Below are positions 50,999 through 60,228 of a stretch of 64,000 nucleotides of DNA, one piece after another; position 1 is the first letter of the stretch, and each line of letters opens with the position of its first letter. The translations under genes and the position numbers were made by a program. The stretch is taken from NCBI RefSeq assembly GCF_023283895.1, contig NZ_JAKILB010000002.1, forward strand, positions 372,001-436,000, written 5' to 3'. The notes beneath the pieces are model-generated. The model made no database searches. It had not been told where the DNA came from and saw only the letters and a list, made by a program, of their open reading frames with translations. This stretch comes from Shewanella pneumatophori. GTDB taxonomy: Bacteria > Pseudomonadota > Gammaproteobacteria > Enterobacterales > Shewanellaceae.

Positions 50999-53227
50999 TT
51001 AAATATCTAGTTTTTGGTTATTGTTAAGGATCTTTACATTTGCAAAGTGATCGGTAAATTTTTCAGGGTGGAGGGTGTGAACTGGCACTAAACATTTGGC
51101 GTTTATTGAATTAGCAAACTTTTGCAAGTGTGCGTAATACGCGTGGCCGCTGGTATGCGCATATTGCCATTTTAACTGATACTTTTCTTCCATCAAATTA
51201 AAGCTGGGTTGGTTTTCCTTGTAGCCTAGCCACATTGAGTAAATAAGTTGTGGCTGAATATCTTGCTTAATAAAGTGATCAATAAACTTTGGCATTTGTG
51301 ATGTTGAAATTCGAAATACGTAATCACAGCCAGTCAATTTATCTATATTGACATGACGGTGACTGTATTTGAAAAAGTCGGTACCAAATCGTTGTTCTAT
51401 TGCTTGAGACTGTGAGTGCGGAAATATGACTTTCAGATGATCGCCCTTGTGAGGAGGCAATCCTGGAGCATGTTTTTTCAATTCAACAAGTAGATATAGT
51501 TGGTAAAGGTCGATAATGAGCTTTTTTCCTGTACGCTTTGTAGCGTTATATAAACTGACTAATCTATCTATGTTGCTTCCAGAGGCGCTAACGAAAGCAG
51601 GGCGCTTTTCTTGTGAAAGTAGACGAATAAACTCTTCTTCAACGCTCGATTCTGTTGGGAATTGTTGCGAGTGTCTATCATCTAAAGTGGTACCTTCAAG
51701 TAGCATGACATCTGGTTGGTTTACATTTGCATATAAATAGTCATTTACTTTGGCTTTGCGGCCGTGGCCGCGAAAGTCGCCACTATAAAAGATTTGTTTA
51801 TTATTTACTTCGACAAGCAAGCCGCAAGCTCCAAATGCTGAATGGTCCATCATATAAGCCGTTATTTTGAATGGTCCTATCTGGAATGGCTTACCCGGTG
51901 AATATTGCGAGCAGCGCTCAAGTTGATTAAATCTAAGTGCTTGAGGGTAAAATACGTTGCCTATATGCATCATCGAATAGCTTCCATTAGAAAGGTAGAT
52001 ATTTGCATCGTCAGGTAAAGTATCAAGCAAACCATAGTGGTCAGGGTGCGCATGAGATAAAATGTAGGCTAGCGGTGGATTGGGATCTTGTTGTTGAATA
52101 TCTAATAGGATCCCGTTGCTAATTGATGGCTCAGCAATATATTCAGGATCAATTGATGCTCCTGCGTTATCCATAATTGGCGCGCCATAATCTAATACGA
52201 TAGCGTCATTACCGTGATTGATTTTAATGCAGCTACCGCCAATAGTATCTGCTCCACGCAATATCGTTACCGACGTATGAACCTGAGTATTAATCAGTTG
52301 TTGGTTTGCTTGATACTGCTCTAGCTCCGCAGCAGAAAGGAGCGTTCGATGACTATCGGTAGTCATGACTTGTAGCTTAATTTGGTTATCAATAAGTTTT
52401 TGTTGATGAGGTAACCAGCTATCTTTTTGAGTGTTTTTGGGATTATGTAAAAAGAGTAGCCTTGGCTCAGTGTCTAAACCAAGCTGTAATGTACCGTTGG
52501 CTACAGCTTCAATGGTTTTAGATACCTGTTTGCCGGCAAGCTGACAAATATATGTTTGAACTTTACAGGCTGTAATATAAGCATTAATTACTTCTAATTG
52601 GTTTTTTTCTTCAGTTAAAAATTCTCGATATTTGCTAATCTGATAAATAACTTCAGGTTGGTCTATGCTTGAGCGACAGCGTGTGTCAGATGTTAGTTTT
52701 GCCTCCCATAGAACAACGTTAGCTTGCCCTTGGTCTTCTTCGATCGTTACAAGGTCAATTCGGTAGCCTGAGCCAGGTAAGCCCATTTCCATATCAATAA
52801 TATTTTCATTAGCGGCTACAACTTGTTCTACGAATGTTTTTTCTTCACCTTTGTGTTTCTTAGAACGTGCTATCCATAAATCTAATGTTTCACTGCCAAG
52901 GTATCGTGCAAACTCTTCATCATTTTCTGGATTTTTGATGCAATTGTCATCACCGATTAATTTGGTGTATTTCTGACTAGTTGCGCTTTCAAAAACATAT
53001 TTAACATGCTGTTCTGAGCGCAGCAGGTTATTTTGAGTGACGCCTACTTTTGCAATCGCTTGACCTTGATGATAAAAGTTGAGATAGCCATCGCGTACAG
53101 CTAGCCTAAGGCCTGTACCTCCTAGTTCCTCACCACTTGGCTTTAGTCTAATGAGTAGTTCCTCCCACCAGGCTGGGGCTTGTTGTAATTTTTCAGTCGC
53201 AAATTTTCGAGCAAACTTTGTTGTCAT
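50999..53227 (-). CDS. PD-(D/E)XK nuclease domain fused to metallo-beta-lactamase/beta-CASP nuclease
   Basis: A 742-residue soluble protein from the ATG at 53227 (an upstream TTG at 53242 is possible). Residues about 100-240 carry a PD-(D/E)XK-like core: YRIDLV (Asp158), WEAKL (Glu175, Lys177) and QISKY (Gln196, Tyr200; a QxxxY motif). Residues about 315-742 are a metallo-beta-lactamase fold with beta-CASP signatures: HAHPDH (392-397), DHSAFG (His462), SGDF (Asp484), SASGSN (about 547), HTSGH (His695) and a final VPVHTLH (His717), as in RNase J and CPSF-73-like nucleases. Two nuclease modules in one chain suggest a nucleic-acid-degrading role. Its codons are AT-rich (about 27-37% G+C in lines counted). 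It stands alone between Spo0M and the purine permease; a defence role is inference. Confidence 0.75.
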   Translation of the reverse strand: MTTKFARKFATEKLQQAPAWWEELLIRLKPSGEELGGTGLRLAVRDGYLNFYHQGQAIAKVGVTQNNLLRSEQHVKYVFESATSQKYTKLIGDDNCIKNPENDEEFARYLGSETLDLWIARSKKHKGEEKTFVEQVVAANENIIDMEMGLPGSGYRIDLVTIEEDQGQANVVLWEAKLTSDTRCRSSIDQPEVIYQISKYREFLTEEKNQLEVINAYITACKVQTYICQLAGKQVSKTIEAVANGTLQLGLDTEPRLLFLHNPKNTQKDSWLPHQQKLIDNQIKLQVMTTDSHRTLLSAAELEQYQANQQLINTQVHTSVTILRGADTIGGSCIKINHGNDAIVLDYGAPIMDNAGASIDPEYIAEPSISNGILLDIQQQDPNPPLAYILSHAHPDHYGLLDTLPDDANIYLSNGSYSMMHIGNVFYPQALRFNQLERCSQYSPGKPFQIGPFKITAYMMDHSAFGACGLLVEVNNKQIFYSGDFRGHGRKAKVNDYLYANVNQPDVMLLEGTTLDDRHSQQFPTESSVEEEFIRLLSQEKRPAFVSASGSNIDRLVSLYNATKRTGKKLIIDLYQLYLLVELKKHAPGLPPHKGDHLKVIFPHSQSQAIEQRFGTDFFKYSHRHVNIDKLTGCDYVFRISTSQMPKFIDHFIKQDIQPQLIYSMWLGYKENQPSFNLMEEKYQLKWQYAHTSGHAYYAHLQKFANSINAKCLVPVHTLHPEKFTDHFANVKILNNNQKLDI

Positions 53228-53713
53228 TTTTATTGTTCTCAATCACTTTAATAAACAAAAATATAATTTGTACTACTGGAGGTATAAATTTGATTTTTAA
53301 GCCATTAAATTCACCTTTTATTTTTCTCCTCCCTATATATTCAGTTCAGGGCGTCAGAAATTAAGCGAGCAATGCCATAAATTTTCATTTTGTGATGAGT
53401 GTTTTGTTTTACTGAGCATAAGCTCGAAGATTTGGAGCAAATATTGAGCTAGTTTAGATGTCGCGCATTTATTTAGTTAAAGAGTGAACTTAATATGCCT
53501 AATAGATAGATATGTGATCAGAATCACTCATGTTTAAGGCCGTCAGTACTCTACAATAGCGCCCCTTTCGTGACCTAAATCGAAATTGTTTAATCGTTAT
53601 CTTCAGAACAGCAGTTCTGGGGATTAAGTGCGCGCGCCGCAAACGTAAAAATGGCGATAAATTAGCCAGTTTTACTGCGGCAATAGTGAAGTTAAGATGG
53701 AAATAATCTAGTT
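53228..53713. other. Divergent intergenic region with a CRP-type site
   Basis: About 490 bases between the nuclease fusion gene and the purine permease gene. It contains the CRP-like site at 53513-53528 and a small CAGAAC/GTTCTG hairpin near 53607. I looked for a purine riboswitch core here and did not find one. Confidence 0.5.
53513..53528. promoter_or_regulatory. Predicted CRP binding site
   Basis: TGTGA-TCAGAA-TCACT matches the CRP consensus TGTGA-N6-TCACA except the last base. It lies about 186 bases upstream of the purine permease start and about 285 from the nuclease fusion start. Confidence 0.5.
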
Positions 53714-55099
53714 ATGAGTACGCCAAGTAATACACCGCACAGCGATGTAAAAGCTGCTAATACGGCAGCAAATTCTAGCGAAGTCCCTGCTAAGTCGGGT
53801 GTGTTAGAGCGCTTTTTTAAACTGTCAGCCCATAAAACCAACGTATCTACCGAGATCATAGCGGGTATCACTACCTTTATGACCATGGTGTATATCGTTT
53901 TTGTTAATCCGCAAATTTTGTCAGCAGCAGGAATGGATGCCAGCGCGGTATTTGTGGTGACCTGTATGATCAGCGCCATTGGCTGTATCGCCATGGGCTT
54001 AATTGCCAATTTACCTATCGCACTGGCTCCTGCAATGGGTCTAAATGCCTTTTTCGCTTTCTCTGTGGTTGTGGGGATGGGCGTAAGCTGGCAAATAGGT
54101 ATGGGTACCATCTTCTGGGGCGCTGTTTGTTTTGCGATAGTATCGTTACTTGGGATCCGCTCTTGGATTTTAACTAACATCCCAAAATGTCTGCGTATTG
54201 GTATTCCAAGTGGTATTGGTTTACTTATCGCTATGGTCGGCTTTAGTAACGCCGGTATTGTGGTGGCAAGTCCTGCAACCATGATTACTGTGGGTGACTT
54301 AAGCTCACTAGAATGTGTATTAGGTGCGCTAGGCTTCTTTATTATCGTGATATTAGCCTCACGTGGTATTCATTCTGCTGTGCTTATTTCAATTGCTGTT
54401 GTTACTGCGATAGCCGCCTTGATGGGCGATATTGAGTACACTGGCATAGTGTCTATGCCGCCAAGCATTAGCAACACCTTTGGTGAGCTAGACTTAGCTG
54501 GGTCACTTGATGTCGCGCTAATGGGGGTGATTTTCTCGTTTGCACTGGTTAGCCTGTTTGATAGCTCTGGCACCATGATTGGTGTGACCGAAAAATGCGG
54601 CTTTACTGATAAACGCGGTCGTTTCCCGCGTATGAAGCAAGCCTTGATGACAGATTCGGCAACCTCTGTTGTCGGCGCTTACATGGGCACATCTACGGTA
54701 ACGGCTTACATTGAAAGCTCTGCGGGTGTTGCTGCAGGTGGTCGTACTGGTTTAACTGCGATTGTTGCAGGCCTTCTGTTTATATTAGTGATTTTCTTCT
54801 CGCCATTAGCGGCAATGGTGCCGGGTTACGCGGTTGCTGGCGCATTGGTTTATGTGGGCATTTTGATGTCTTCTGAGCTAGCTAAAATCGATGGTAAAGA
54901 CCTAACTGAATCAGCTCCAGCTTTTATCACAGCAGTGATGATGCCGTTTACTTTCTCAATTACTGAAGGTGTTGCAGCAGGCTTTATTACTTACTGTGTG
55001 CTAAAAGCAGGTACTAACCGCTGGCGTGAAATCCACCCAGGTGTAGCTATCGTTGCATTGCTGTTTATCATCAAATTTGCATTTGTAGATGGACATTAA
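53714..55099 (+). CDS. NCS2-family purine (adenine/guanine/hypoxanthine) permease
   Basis: A 461-residue inner-membrane transporter of the AzgA-like branch of NCS2 (adenine AdeP or guanine/hypoxanthine GhxP type) with about 13 hydrophobic segments. Typical blocks: TEIIAGITTFMTMVYIVFVNP (in parts), ALAPAMGLNAFFAF, SLFDSSGTMIGV (helix 8 substrate region) and SSAGVAAGGRTGLTAI (helix 10). It brings purine bases in with protons. The guanine deaminase gene at 60229 in this window fits a salvage role. Exact substrate not decided. Confidence 0.92.
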   Translation: MSTPSNTPHSDVKAANTAANSSEVPAKSGVLERFFKLSAHKTNVSTEIIAGITTFMTMVYIVFVNPQILSAAGMDASAVFVVTCMISAIGCIAMGLIANLPIALAPAMGLNAFFAFSVVVGMGVSWQIGMGTIFWGAVCFAIVSLLGIRSWILTNIPKCLRIGIPSGIGLLIAMVGFSNAGIVVASPATMITVGDLSSLECVLGALGFFIIVILASRGIHSAVLISIAVVTAIAALMGDIEYTGIVSMPPSISNTFGELDLAGSLDVALMGVIFSFALVSLFDSSGTMIGVTEKCGFTDKRGRFPRMKQALMTDSATSVVGAYMGTSTVTAYIESSAGVAAGGRTGLTAIVAGLLFILVIFFSPLAAMVPGYAVAGALVYVGILMSSELAKIDGKDLTESAPAFITAVMMPFTFSITEGVAAGFITYCVLKAGTNRWREIHPGVAIVALLFIIKFAFVDGH

Positions 55100-55159
55100 T
55101 CATTGCGGATCTAGTAGCCTAGCAATAAACATCATCTAGCGATAAATAGAAATATGAGT

Positions 55160-55195
55160 AAAAAGGCTCAGAAGTGCACACTTCTGGGCCTTTTT
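55160..55195 (+). terminator. Rho-independent terminator
   Basis: Long stem AAAAAGGC-T-CAGAAGTG / CACTTCTG-G-GCCTTTTT with a T tail, after the purine permease gene. Confidence 0.92.
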
Positions 55196-55201
55196 GATAT
55201 T

Positions 55202-55283
55202 TATAGCCATCAGTATAAGCATTTGGCCACTTGGCAAAAATTTGGCGCAGGCAAGGCTGGATAAAAGTAAAGAAGGTTGAATG
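55202..55283. mobile_element. Degenerate partial copy of the MITE-like element
   Basis: The stretch CAGTATAAGCATTTGGCCAC ... AGGCAAGGC ... AGTAAAG aligns with the left half of the element at 33667-33932 (CAGTATAAACATTTAGTCAC ... AGGCAAGGC ... AGTAAAG). Right end not found, so it is a truncated or decayed copy. Boundaries are approximate. Confidence 0.55.
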
Positions 55284-55338
55284 ATATCGGCAACAGATTA
55301 CACTGACCGTTTTGTTTTATGTTGGTGAAATAATTGTT

Positions 55339-56025
55339 ATGACAGTGATTAACATACTGGTCGTTGAAGATGATGGAGTTTTAAACGATCAGTTAACCGC
55401 CATGCTGCAACAAAAAGGCTATATCGTTGATCAGTGCTTTGATGGTGAAGCTGGATTGCTGCAAGCCACAACGGGTAAATATCAGCTGATTTTATTAGAT
55501 GTCATGCTGCCGGTTCGCGATGGATTCTCCTTATTAAAAATACTCCGTAAAAGCTGCCAAACGCCTGTGATTATGGTTACAGCCAAAGGTGCTGAGCAAG
55601 AAAGGGTACAAGGCTTTAGCCAAGGTGCAGACGACTATGTGGCTAAACCGTTTAGTACAGCAGAATTGATTTTACGCATCGAAGCTATCTTACGACGCAG
55701 TTGTGCTCAAGAGTCTGAACATCAACCTCAAGAGTTATCGGTAGATAGTTTGTTGCTTAACAGTCGAGTTCAAAGTGTTAGCGTTGCAGGACAAGCGCTA
55801 GAGTTTACGCCGATTCAATTTAAATTATTGTGGGAGCTGCTACAGCATCGCGGCGAGGTACTTAGCAAAGCGTACTTATATCAGCGAGTGCTCAACCGAA
55901 ATATCGGCGCATATGACCGCAGTTTGGATATGCATCTTAGTCGAGTACGGCGCAAATTAACCCAAGCCAATTGGTCTGGTGAGCGGTTACAAACCAGTCA
56001 TGGCAAAGGGTATTGCTTAATATGA
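55339..56025 (+). CDS. OmpR-family response regulator
   Basis: A 228-residue DNA-binding regulator. Receiver domain about 1-115 with acidic pocket VVEDDG, phosphorylated Asp in LILLDVMLP (about 51) and Lys in YVAKPFS (about 101). Winged-helix OmpR/PhoB domain about 130-228 (LEFTPIQFKLLWELLQHRGE, in parts; RVLNRNIGAYDRSLDMHLSR). I use the ATG at 55339. Its stop overlaps the kinase start by ATGA. CpxR-like in overall type. Signal and targets unknown; the neighbouring TonB receptor is a candidate target. Confidence 0.93.
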   Translation: MTVINILVVEDDGVLNDQLTAMLQQKGYIVDQCFDGEAGLLQATTGKYQLILLDVMLPVRDGFSLLKILRKSCQTPVIMVTAKGAEQERVQGFSQGADDYVAKPFSTAELILRIEAILRRSCAQESEHQPQELSVDSLLLNSRVQSVSVAGQALEFTPIQFKLLWELLQHRGEVLSKAYLYQRVLNRNIGAYDRSLDMHLSRVRRKLTQANWSGERLQTSHGKGYCLI

Positions 56026-57371
56026 GCCGCAAGCTTTTTTGGAAATTATGCCTGATTATTGCGACTGGTGTAGTAGCACTATTTTATGTCATTAGTTTAT
56101 TCATCTCTCGTACTGAAGAGGGAATGAGTTTATTGGCATTAGAAGATCAACAAACCTTAAAAGCCTGGGGCCAAGCGGCGGAAAATTTATATAAAAATGG
56201 TGATCAAGCGGCGCTCAATCAGTGGTTAACTGAACTTAGGGCCCAAGAAAGCACTTGGGTGGCAGTGGCGAGCTACGAGGTTAATCATATAGCTGGCGAT
56301 GAGTTAAATAACCGGTTTAACCAAGGCTACAATCTAGGGCGTAGCGTTGAATGGAAAGTTCATCTGTATTTTGCACAAAACCCGATTATGGAGCTTCCTT
56401 TTGCTGATCAACAAGTGAGTTTTTTAATCCAACTTCCAGATCGAATGCGCCCCGGTGATAATTGGCGCCAAATCGAAATTACCTTCCAAATCATCTTGCC
56501 GGCTATATTACTGGCGCTGCTATCTTTTGTGTTATATCGACACATTATGAAGCCCTTGTTGCAATTACAGCTCGCAACGGGTCAGTTTAGTAAGGGCCAC
56601 TTCGATATCAGTGCTAAAGCTTTAATGGGCAAGCGTAGCGATGAATTTTCAGATCTCGCCCTAGCATTTGACAATATGGCGCAGCGCATCGGCGAGCAAA
56701 TCATCACTCAAAGGCAGTTAATTGCTGACTTATCCCATGAGTTACGCACGCCACTAACTCGACTTGATATTGCCCTTGAAAGCGTTAAAGAAACCGATAT
56801 TGCAGCTGAATCACTCAATCGTATTGGTAGGGAGTCAAAGCATATTCGTCGTTTAGTTGAAGACACTTTAATCCTTGCTTGGCTCGAGAATGAGCAACCA
56901 TTATTAAACCAAGAAACCGTTGAACTCGTGGACTTGTTAGATGTGTTAATTGACGATGCTAAGTTTGAGTTTCCGGATAGAAAAATTACCTGTCAGTTAC
57001 CTAATAGCGCAGTGGTTAAAAATTCAAATCACCGCGCGGCGGGGCAAGCTATTGAGAATGTTTTGCGTAATGCTCTGCGCTATACCCCAAGTCAGCAAGT
57101 GGTTTTACTGACAATGGTAGAAACTAAAAGCCATTACCAAATTGATATTCTCGATCAAGGCCCTGGAGTGCCTGAGCAATACTTAACTGCTATTTTTAAA
57201 CCATTTTTCAGAGTTGATAAATCCAGAACTGCAGACGGGAGTAGTTTTGGCTTAGGCTTAGCCCTAGCTAAAAGGCAGCTTGCGGCAATAAGTGGCCAAA
57301 TAGTGGCATCAAACGAGGAGATTAATGGCAACATCGTTGGGCTGCGTATGACAATAATGATCCCGAAGTAG
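56022..57371 (+). CDS. Two-component sensor histidine kinase
   Basis: A 449-residue inner-membrane kinase. Transmembrane helices near residues 9-30 and 152-172 flank a periplasmic sensor of about 120 residues. HAMP about 173-230 (IMKPLLQLQLATGQFSKGHF), phospho-acceptor His in DLSHELRTPLTRLD (about 241-254), and HATPase domain with N-box ENVLRNALRYTP, G1 DQGPGVP, F-box FKPFFRVD and G2 SSFGLGLALAKRQ. The start overlaps the regulator stop (ATGA), so the pair is translationally coupled. CpxA-like architecture; ligand unknown. Confidence 0.95.
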   Translation: MSRKLFWKLCLIIATGVVALFYVISLFISRTEEGMSLLALEDQQTLKAWGQAAENLYKNGDQAALNQWLTELRAQESTWVAVASYEVNHIAGDELNNRFNQGYNLGRSVEWKVHLYFAQNPIMELPFADQQVSFLIQLPDRMRPGDNWRQIEITFQIILPAILLALLSFVLYRHIMKPLLQLQLATGQFSKGHFDISAKALMGKRSDEFSDLALAFDNMAQRIGEQIITQRQLIADLSHELRTPLTRLDIALESVKETDIAAESLNRIGRESKHIRRLVEDTLILAWLENEQPLLNQETVELVDLLDVLIDDAKFEFPDRKITCQLPNSAVVKNSNHRAAGQAIENVLRNALRYTPSQQVVLLTMVETKSHYQIDILDQGPGVPEQYLTAIFKPFFRVDKSRTADGSSFGLGLALAKRQLAAISGQIVASNEEINGNIVGLRMTIMIPK

Positions 57372-57430
57372 TTTATCTTGTTCGGTTTGTAAATGTAACA
57401 ATTGTAAAAGAGCTGTTTTTTTATATCCAT

Positions 57431-57449
57431 ATGATAATAATTCTCACTA
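57431..57449. promoter_or_regulatory. Predicted Fur box upstream of the TonB-dependent receptor
   Basis: ATGATAATAATTCTCACTA lies 27 bases before the receptor start and closely matches the Fur consensus (GATAATGATAATCATTATC). It implies iron repression of the receptor and PepSY gene. Confidence 0.7.
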
Positions 57450-57475
57450 CGAATTAAGCCCGTTATGGATAAATT

Positions 57476-59524
57476 ATGGCTCCCTACTTGTCAGGAAAAA
57501 AACTACACCCACTTGTTGTCTCCCTCAGTTTAGCTTTTATGGCTGGCAATGCTCACGCAGCAGACGTTAGCGGAGCTAGCGATTTTGCCGATATTGAGTC
57601 TGTTGTCGTGGTTGGGCAAACCACTAATACAGAAATTACCCCAGAAGAATTAGAAAAATATCAGGCAAATGATCTTGCTGACATTTTTAGATTTATTCCT
57701 TCTGTATCGGTGGGGGGCTCACTTGGCGTTGCCCAGAAAGTCTATATCCGTGGCTTAGAAGATACCTTATTTAATGTGACTGTAGATGGTGCGCCGCAAA
57801 CGGGAACATTATTCCACCACATAGGCCGAGTTGCTATTGAACCTGAGTTATTGAAAGAGGTTGAGGTACAAGCAGGCGCGGGTGAAGCGACGAGTGGCGC
57901 AGGTGCGATTGGTGGTGCAATTCGTTTTAAAACCAAAAGTGTTAATGACTTACTTGATACTGATGAGCGTTTTGGTGGCAGCTTAAAAGCTGGCTACTTC
58001 AGCAACGATGGTTACAAGGGCAGTGGTACTTTCTACGGTAGATTAACCGACTCTTGGGGCTTACTTGGCTCTTATGTTTATGTTGATCGTAACAACATGG
58101 AAGATGGTGACGGTAATGAACTATATGGTACATCGGCAAAGCAGAAGCTCGGTTTCTTTAAAGTTGATGGTGAGCTAACCGACACGCAAAACCTTACGTT
58201 TAGCTATGAAAATAGAAGCGAGCAAGGTGAATATGGCGCAAGGCCTAACTGGCCAACTCTAGAGGGAGATACGCTTTATCCTATGGATGGCGAGCGTGAG
58301 ACCTTTGTGCTTAACCATCAGTTTTTGGCGAATGAGTATATTAATCTCGAAACTACGCTGTTTCACACCGAATCTTCAGTTGAACAAGACCGTTTTGACC
58401 GTTGGGGCAAATACGGCGCAGACATGACAACTTACGGGTTTGATATCCGTAACCTGAGCCAGCTAGGTCAACATGCGCTGACCTATGGTATTGAGTATCG
58501 CAAAGATGAAGTCACCAGCCAATATATGGCACCAGCAAGTGTTTGGCAGAATTGGGCGTGGGATCCTCAAGTTGGAAAGTTTAAGGAAGAGGGCGAAGTT
58601 AAAGGGATTTATATTCAAGATCATTGGCAGGTAACCGATGAGCTATTGCTGAGCTTTGGTCTTAGGTATGACGAGTATTCCCTTGAGCAGATCACTTACG
58701 GCGATGAAACAGATAGCGACGGTGTGAGCCCTAATATCGGTTTTAATTATGATTTTCATCCTAACTGGCGCTTAACCGCAGGGTATGCAGAAGCTATGCG
58801 TGGTAAGGAAGTTGGCGATGCCTTTACGCTCGAGCAAGCACCTGGATGGACATCGATTGACCCTGAGTTAACTGCTGAAGAAGTGCATAACACCGAAGTG
58901 GGTTTAACCTATCACGATGAATATTGGCAGTTAACCGCAACGGTTTATCAGTCAGATATTGATGATGTTATTTACGATCAGCTTGGACGCGGCGTTTACT
59001 TTGAAAACGTTGGTAAGTTAGAAACTAAAGGTTTTGAACTTAAGGGATTATTCTCTTACCAAGACTGGCGCGTTCAAGCTAGCTACAGCAATAATGATGC
59101 TGAGCTAAATGGTGAAACAGTTGAAGGTTATGAGCATATTGGTTTAGCCAATGCTCGTGGCGACACCTTTGGCTTAAATGTTAATTATACCCTAACAGAC
59201 ACGATTCAAATGGGCTGGAATGTAAACTATGTTAGCTCGTTAAACGACATAGAAGTATTGCAGCGTGGTGTCGAAATCGGCTGGATAGATCAAACGCAAT
59301 TCATCGATAAGCCAAGTTATCAAGTACATGATGTTTATGTGCAGTGGCTACCGTTTAATGATGAGACGTTGAATATTAATCTTGCAGTGCAAAACCTGTT
59401 TGATGAGCAATATCGCGATCACTCAAGTGTGGGCGATTATAACCATATTGCAGGTTGGGAAGGTGTTGCCGGATTATATGAAGCGGGTCGCGATATTCGT
59501 ATTTCAGTTGGCTATCAGTTTTAG
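57476..59524 (+). CDS. TonB-dependent outer-membrane receptor
   Basis: A 682-residue outer-membrane transporter. A long signal peptide ends near AHA/AD (about residue 29). A TonB-box-like segment ESVVVVG (about 42-48) precedes the plug domain (about 55-165, including DIFRFIPSVSVGG and KVYIRGLEDTLFNVTVDG). The remaining residues are the 22-strand beta barrel ending with Phe (ISVGYQF). The predicted Fur box and a downstream PepSY protein imply uptake of an iron chelate such as a siderophore or haem; I cannot tell which. A perfect 13-bp terminator lies between it and the PepSY gene. Confidence 0.93.
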   Translation: MAPYLSGKKLHPLVVSLSLAFMAGNAHAADVSGASDFADIESVVVVGQTTNTEITPEELEKYQANDLADIFRFIPSVSVGGSLGVAQKVYIRGLEDTLFNVTVDGAPQTGTLFHHIGRVAIEPELLKEVEVQAGAGEATSGAGAIGGAIRFKTKSVNDLLDTDERFGGSLKAGYFSNDGYKGSGTFYGRLTDSWGLLGSYVYVDRNNMEDGDGNELYGTSAKQKLGFFKVDGELTDTQNLTFSYENRSEQGEYGARPNWPTLEGDTLYPMDGERETFVLNHQFLANEYINLETTLFHTESSVEQDRFDRWGKYGADMTTYGFDIRNLSQLGQHALTYGIEYRKDEVTSQYMAPASVWQNWAWDPQVGKFKEEGEVKGIYIQDHWQVTDELLLSFGLRYDEYSLEQITYGDETDSDGVSPNIGFNYDFHPNWRLTAGYAEAMRGKEVGDAFTLEQAPGWTSIDPELTAEEVHNTEVGLTYHDEYWQLTATVYQSDIDDVIYDQLGRGVYFENVGKLETKGFELKGLFSYQDWRVQASYSNNDAELNGETVEGYEHIGLANARGDTFGLNVNYTLTDTIQMGWNVNYVSSLNDIEVLQRGVEIGWIDQTQFIDKPSYQVHDVYVQWLPFNDETLNINLAVQNLFDEQYRDHSSVGDYNHIAGWEGVAGLYEAGRDIRISVGYQF

Positions 59525-59556
59525 TCAATATCTAAAAACATCAGCCTAGCTTAGGC

Positions 59557-59592
59557 AACGGTAAGCAAAGTTTTTGCTTACCGTTTTGTTTT
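59557..59592 (+). terminator. Terminator/attenuator between TonB receptor and PepSY gene
   Basis: Perfect 13-bp stem AACGGTAAGCAAA / TTTGCTTACCGTT with 3-base loop and TTTTGTTTT tail, only 12 bases before the next ATG. It probably reduces, but need not abolish, transcription of the PepSY gene. Confidence 0.9.
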
Positions 59593-59603
59593 ATGGAGCA
59601 AAT

Positions 59604-60158
59604 ATGAAAGCAAAAACAAGACTGTTATGGATGAAATTGCATGCGTATCTGGCGTGTTTTTTCTTGCCTATCACTTTAGTGTATATCGTTACTGGCACGC
59701 TTTATATGTTTGATATAAAGGGGAAAGTCGATAATGAATTTGAGTATAGCGTGGCACTAACCAATGGCTGGCCAGAAGCGGAAAAACAGGCATTGCCATT
59801 AGTTAATGACTTCTTACTGGATAAACCGCATGCAGCGTTGCCTGAAGATTACTACTTTGAACATGGTAATCATGATTGGTATGGCTACAAACAAGAAGTG
59901 ATTCTAATTAAGCCTGATGCTGGCGATACTGCAAAGCTTGTGGTGAAAGAGCATGATCTGTTGTTGCAGCTGCTTATTATCCATAAAGGTTTTGCTGGGC
60001 AATTTTTCAAATGGTTTTCGATTTTGTTTGCTGCGAGTTTAAGTTTTAGCATTATCAGTGGTGTAGTCATAACCTTGCAGCTGCCGCAATTAAAAGGGCC
60101 TGCTTTATATAGTATTTTAGCGGGTGGCGTTATGTTAGTCGTGGGCTTTGTTTGGTAA
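59604..60158 (+). CDS. Short PepSY-associated membrane protein
   Basis: A 184-residue inner-membrane protein with an N-terminal PepSY_TM-type helix (LLWMKLHAYLACFFLPITLVY, in part; about 5-32), a periplasmic loop (about 40-120), and three C-terminal hydrophobic segments (about 125-184). PepSY_TM proteins beside TonB receptors are often membrane reductases for ferric siderophores. This one is much shorter than the usual 350-500 residues, with only one PepSY-like loop, so it may be an accessory or regulatory form. Start at 59604 has GGAG six bases before. Confidence 0.8.
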   Translation: MKAKTRLLWMKLHAYLACFFLPITLVYIVTGTLYMFDIKGKVDNEFEYSVALTNGWPEAEKQALPLVNDFLLDKPHAALPEDYYFEHGNHDWYGYKQEVILIKPDAGDTAKLVVKEHDLLLQLLIIHKGFAGQFFKWFSILFAASLSFSIISGVVITLQLPQLKGPALYSILAGGVMLVVGFVW

Positions 60159-60168
60159 GGCTGACAGT

Positions 60169-60200
60169 GATAAAAAGAAGGGCAACCCCTTCTTTTTATC
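60169..60200. terminator. Bidirectional terminator
   Basis: Perfect 14-bp stem GATAAAAAGAAGGG / CCCTTCTTTTTATC with a 4-base loop between the convergent PepSY and guanine deaminase genes. Confidence 0.92.
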
Positions 60201-60228
60201 GTTATAACGGCTTTAACGCTAAAGTGAT

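Noticed and set aside
53560..53713. Possible purine riboswitch before the NCS2 permease
   Set aside because: I looked for the conserved purine aptamer loops (TATA...GGTTT/TCTACC-like core) and found none.
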